Of a stretch of 64,000 nt of DNA, positions 61,502 through 64,000 are shown one piece after another (position 1 is the first letter of the stretch; each line of letters starts with the position of its first letter). Origin of the DNA: Paracentrotus lividus (lineage: Eukaryota > Echinodermata > Echinoidea > Camarodonta > Echinidae); assembly GCA_940671915.1 (NCBI GenBank), contig CALNVZ010003426.1, forward strand, positions 29,531,262 through 29,595,261, in the 5' to 3' direction. The position numbers and the translations under genes are program-made. The notes below the pieces were generated by a model. That model had not been told where the DNA came from. It made no database searches and saw only the letters and a list, made by a program, of their open reading frames with translations.

Positions 61502-62951
61502 GATAAAAAGACACGTTTATAGCTCAGCGTTTAAAGTGGACCATGTTTTTTTTTCGACTCTCCCTCGTCTCCTCATCTGTAAGACTTACCTCATAGGAAC
61601 ATACGCTGGCTCCTGTAAAAGTGTATCCGTCATGTTGGGTCCTTTCTCCTTTGACTCTTCACAAAGCAAAGTTATAATAATTCACACAACCAATAACTAA
61701 TTGTATTTAGTTACTGGTTTCCCATGCAATCTTTCTTGTATGAATCTCCAACTGTTCATAAAGGTGTTATCATAGTCCACTGGGAACAAAGAACAAACAA
61801 AACAAAGTCAAAGAACACGGACGGCTATTTTTTTTTTTTTTAAAGCACGTTTTCTTTCGTCAATGATAAACTTTTACCTAAAGAGATCACCAATGACTGA
61901 CAGTTTAATCATTTGCAGGTATTCATGTGTATATGTTTTTGTATATTTGTTTCAACTAATCAGTATATAAAGCACTGTTCAAGAGATTTAATTGAGGTTT
62001 AATCAGATTGCCTTTTCCTAAGAGTCTTTTTACAGTACTTATACTTTAACATATCGATTCATTTGAAGTGGTAAATTCATTTTCTTTATAATTACATGAT
62101 TTTCAATGAAATTCATTGTAAAGTATAAAAAAATTGTTTTGTATTATATGTCACTCACTTAAAGTATTTTAATGATCACTTGGGCTGTGATTGTGAAGTT
62201 TAGATTCATGAGATATGTTTTTGCATGAACCTGACGTATCTCCAATATAATGTATCGCTATAATATCTTTACTTTGTTGAATTTCTGCATGTGTAATGTT
62301 ACAGATGGATGTGCAATCGTAACTGTTCCATTTTAAATAAACCCCTCCCTTCATTATTCTACCCTCTGCCCATCTGAATATGAATGAGATAGATGGCGTA
62401 ATTTAAATGTTATTATTATAGGATTTCCCGCTCAGTTTCGGAAGTTCGTCACTCCATTTCGATAATCAGTTCATTCAAATTCCCAAAATATTTCTACTGC
62501 GTCAAATTCATTATTCAAATTCCAACTTAGTTCTTTCGCTTTGGTATTAAAAGCCTTCAAATCAAAATCCCCCTCAAAAGCAATCATTAGTAAATCGGAT
62601 GGAATGCGTGCGAATCCGCAATCAAATCCGCGCTGAGGCAATCAACTTTGGCATTGGTTAAACCAAGTTGGTTAATAATTTGGCAAATCGTTTTAAATTC
62701 TTGTTACTTTAGAGTGAACATTTAAGATAGCGATTTCTTTTTCTGAAGGTTTATATCTATTCCATGAAAAAAAAAAAGAAATAATAATATAATAATAATA
62801 ATATAATAATAATATAAAAAATGTAACGGTTTTTTTTATTGAGTATAGATTATTTTAAAAACTTCTTTACTGTTGAGTGTTATGATGAAACAACAATTCT
62901 TTTTTTCAAAGCTCTCGTTAATTACTTTAGAATAAAATATCAAAGATCATT

Positions 62952-63218
62952 ATGGGCGCCCTAAGTTAAGGTCAATCTGGCGCCTCTTAGCTTCAGGTCG
63001 ATTTGGCGCCTGAATCTATCATCGAATCAACGCAATATGTCGCCACAAAGTTTTAGATAAATTTGGGCGCCCTAATTCAAGATCAAAGCGGCGCCAACTT
63101 AATTTAAGAATCCTTTATGTTTTAGGTAAATTTGGAGCCCCTAAGTTAAAGCTAATATAGCGCCCCTAAATTCATAATCAATTTTGGCGCCCTAATTTAA
63201 GAATAGAATTGGCGACCA
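62952..63218. repeat. Degenerate ~25 bp tandem array with GGCGCC core
   Basis: GGCGCC or near variants occur at about 62955, 62979, 63005, 63039, 63066, 63090, 63134, 63159, 63186 and 63211, mostly 24-27 bases apart. The spacer is AT-rich (CTAATTTAAGATCAATTT-like). At least ten diverged units. Confidence 0.7.
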
Positions 63219-63964
63219 TTATGATGCCCTTTTCCCCTTTACCCTCTTTTTCCCTTTCTCTTTTTTTTTCTTTCTCTTTCTCTTTCTCCTTTTTTGGGCT
63301 CCCCCTTTCCGCTCCCCCCCCCCGAATGCGCGCATGAATTAATTTGTTATGTGGGTAGTTTTTGTGTGTTGACTATGTATTTATGCAAGATAAATTGTTA
63401 CATGAGTAAAAAGAGAAAATGTAGGGGGGAAAATAATTTCATGAACTAATTAATAACTGGAAAAATATAAATATCTCATACTTAAGCACATGCCGTAATA
63501 AAAGTTAACATACCCATTCACGGTTGCTGCTAAAAGCAATTCGCAAAACTTTGATGGAAAAAATTATATGATTAAAAACAAACATTTCCTGGCATTTATA
63601 ATTTAAGTCCTAATTTGAATGTTAATTACTGTCAGTTGAATGAATTTAATGCTGCTTATGGCGGTATTGCGCAATCATAAGAGCGTCTCTGCTAAATTGA
63701 ATTACTGTTTTACGTATATAGTTCACTTAATCGGAATTTGAACAAATGAAACATGTAAATGATTGCTGGAAAGGAATCTGATCTCCGGAAAATCAACTGA
63801 AAGCTAAATCGTTCTAACTTGAATGAATTATCAAATGGAGTGACGAGCGTCTGAAACTGACTGGGAATCCTATATTATTATTATTGTGTTGTTATCATCA
63901 TATGAAATATAAAAGACATTAAAAGAGGAAAATTGTCTTATACTATCATGTAATGTGTTTGTGT

Positions 63965-63995
<31 letters not shown>
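63965..63995. repeat. Terminal poly-T run
   Basis: About 28 T residues at the window's right edge. Confidence 0.9.
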
Positions 63996-63998
<3 letters not shown>

Positions 63999-64000
63999 TA

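Larger units (their letters stand above)
55331..64000. other. Upstream region of TP53I11
   Basis: Presumably contains the 5' UTR and promoter next to exon 1, neither identifiable by motif. Repeats listed separately occupy about 3 kb. No other gene was found; 60000-60900 and 61800-62900 show nothing supportable. Confidence 0.6.

Noticed and set aside
1-64000. CRISPR arrays, operons, integrated viral genomes, rRNA genes
   Set aside because: No array of regular spacers, no polycistronic layout, no viral or rRNA sequence was recognised in this spliced eukaryotic window.

Overview
This window is metazoan nuclear DNA: AT-rich, spliced genes with short exons and long introns, many microsatellites and a dense load of foldback (inverted-repeat) transposons. 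The two genes and the repeat types fit a marine invertebrate deuterostome, most likely an echinoderm such as a sea urchin. That placement is inferred from family resemblance, not shown directly. No prokaryotic, viral or CRISPR features were seen.

Two protein-coding genes face each other tail to tail. The plus-strand gene (2036-28777) has 21 coding exons for a roughly 1,004-residue M16-family (pitrilysin/presequence-protease-like) zinc metallopeptidase of the group named after C. elegans C05D11.1. Its inverted zinc motif HTLEH is intact. The minus-strand gene (55330 down to 35344) has 7 coding exons for a 206-residue four-pass membrane protein, the homologue of TP53I11 (p53-inducible protein 11). 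Its first coding exon has only 10 codons plus 2 bases and lies behind a 14.5 kb intron.

Layout: 1-2035 upstream DNA with purine-rich and GC-box repeats; 2036-28777 the metallopeptidase, whose 7.8 kb first intron holds at least five foldback elements and a 660 bp pyrimidine tract; 28778-35343 the space between the two 3' ends, with a tRNA-SINE copy, a 1 kb terminal-inverted-repeat element and a near-perfect palindrome; 35344-55330 TP53I11, whose giant intron carries a LINE 3' end, a mariner-type element and a 1.3 kb TIR element; 55331-64000 upstream DNA with a 984 bp foldback, a palindromic element with tRNA-like modules and a 25 bp GGCGCC array.

The most interesting observations concern the metallopeptidase. 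Three separate exons have decayed tandem copies beside them. One duplication created a second 5' splice site 33 bases (11 in-frame codons) downstream. One exon (about 21455-21632) carries a frame break and an in-frame stop although all other exons are clean. An intron of the same gene holds a ~1.8 kb antisense relic of a multi-copy invertebrate gene family, split by a LINE fragment. All boundaries were read by eye from splice consensus and codon phase; no RNA evidence or database search was available.
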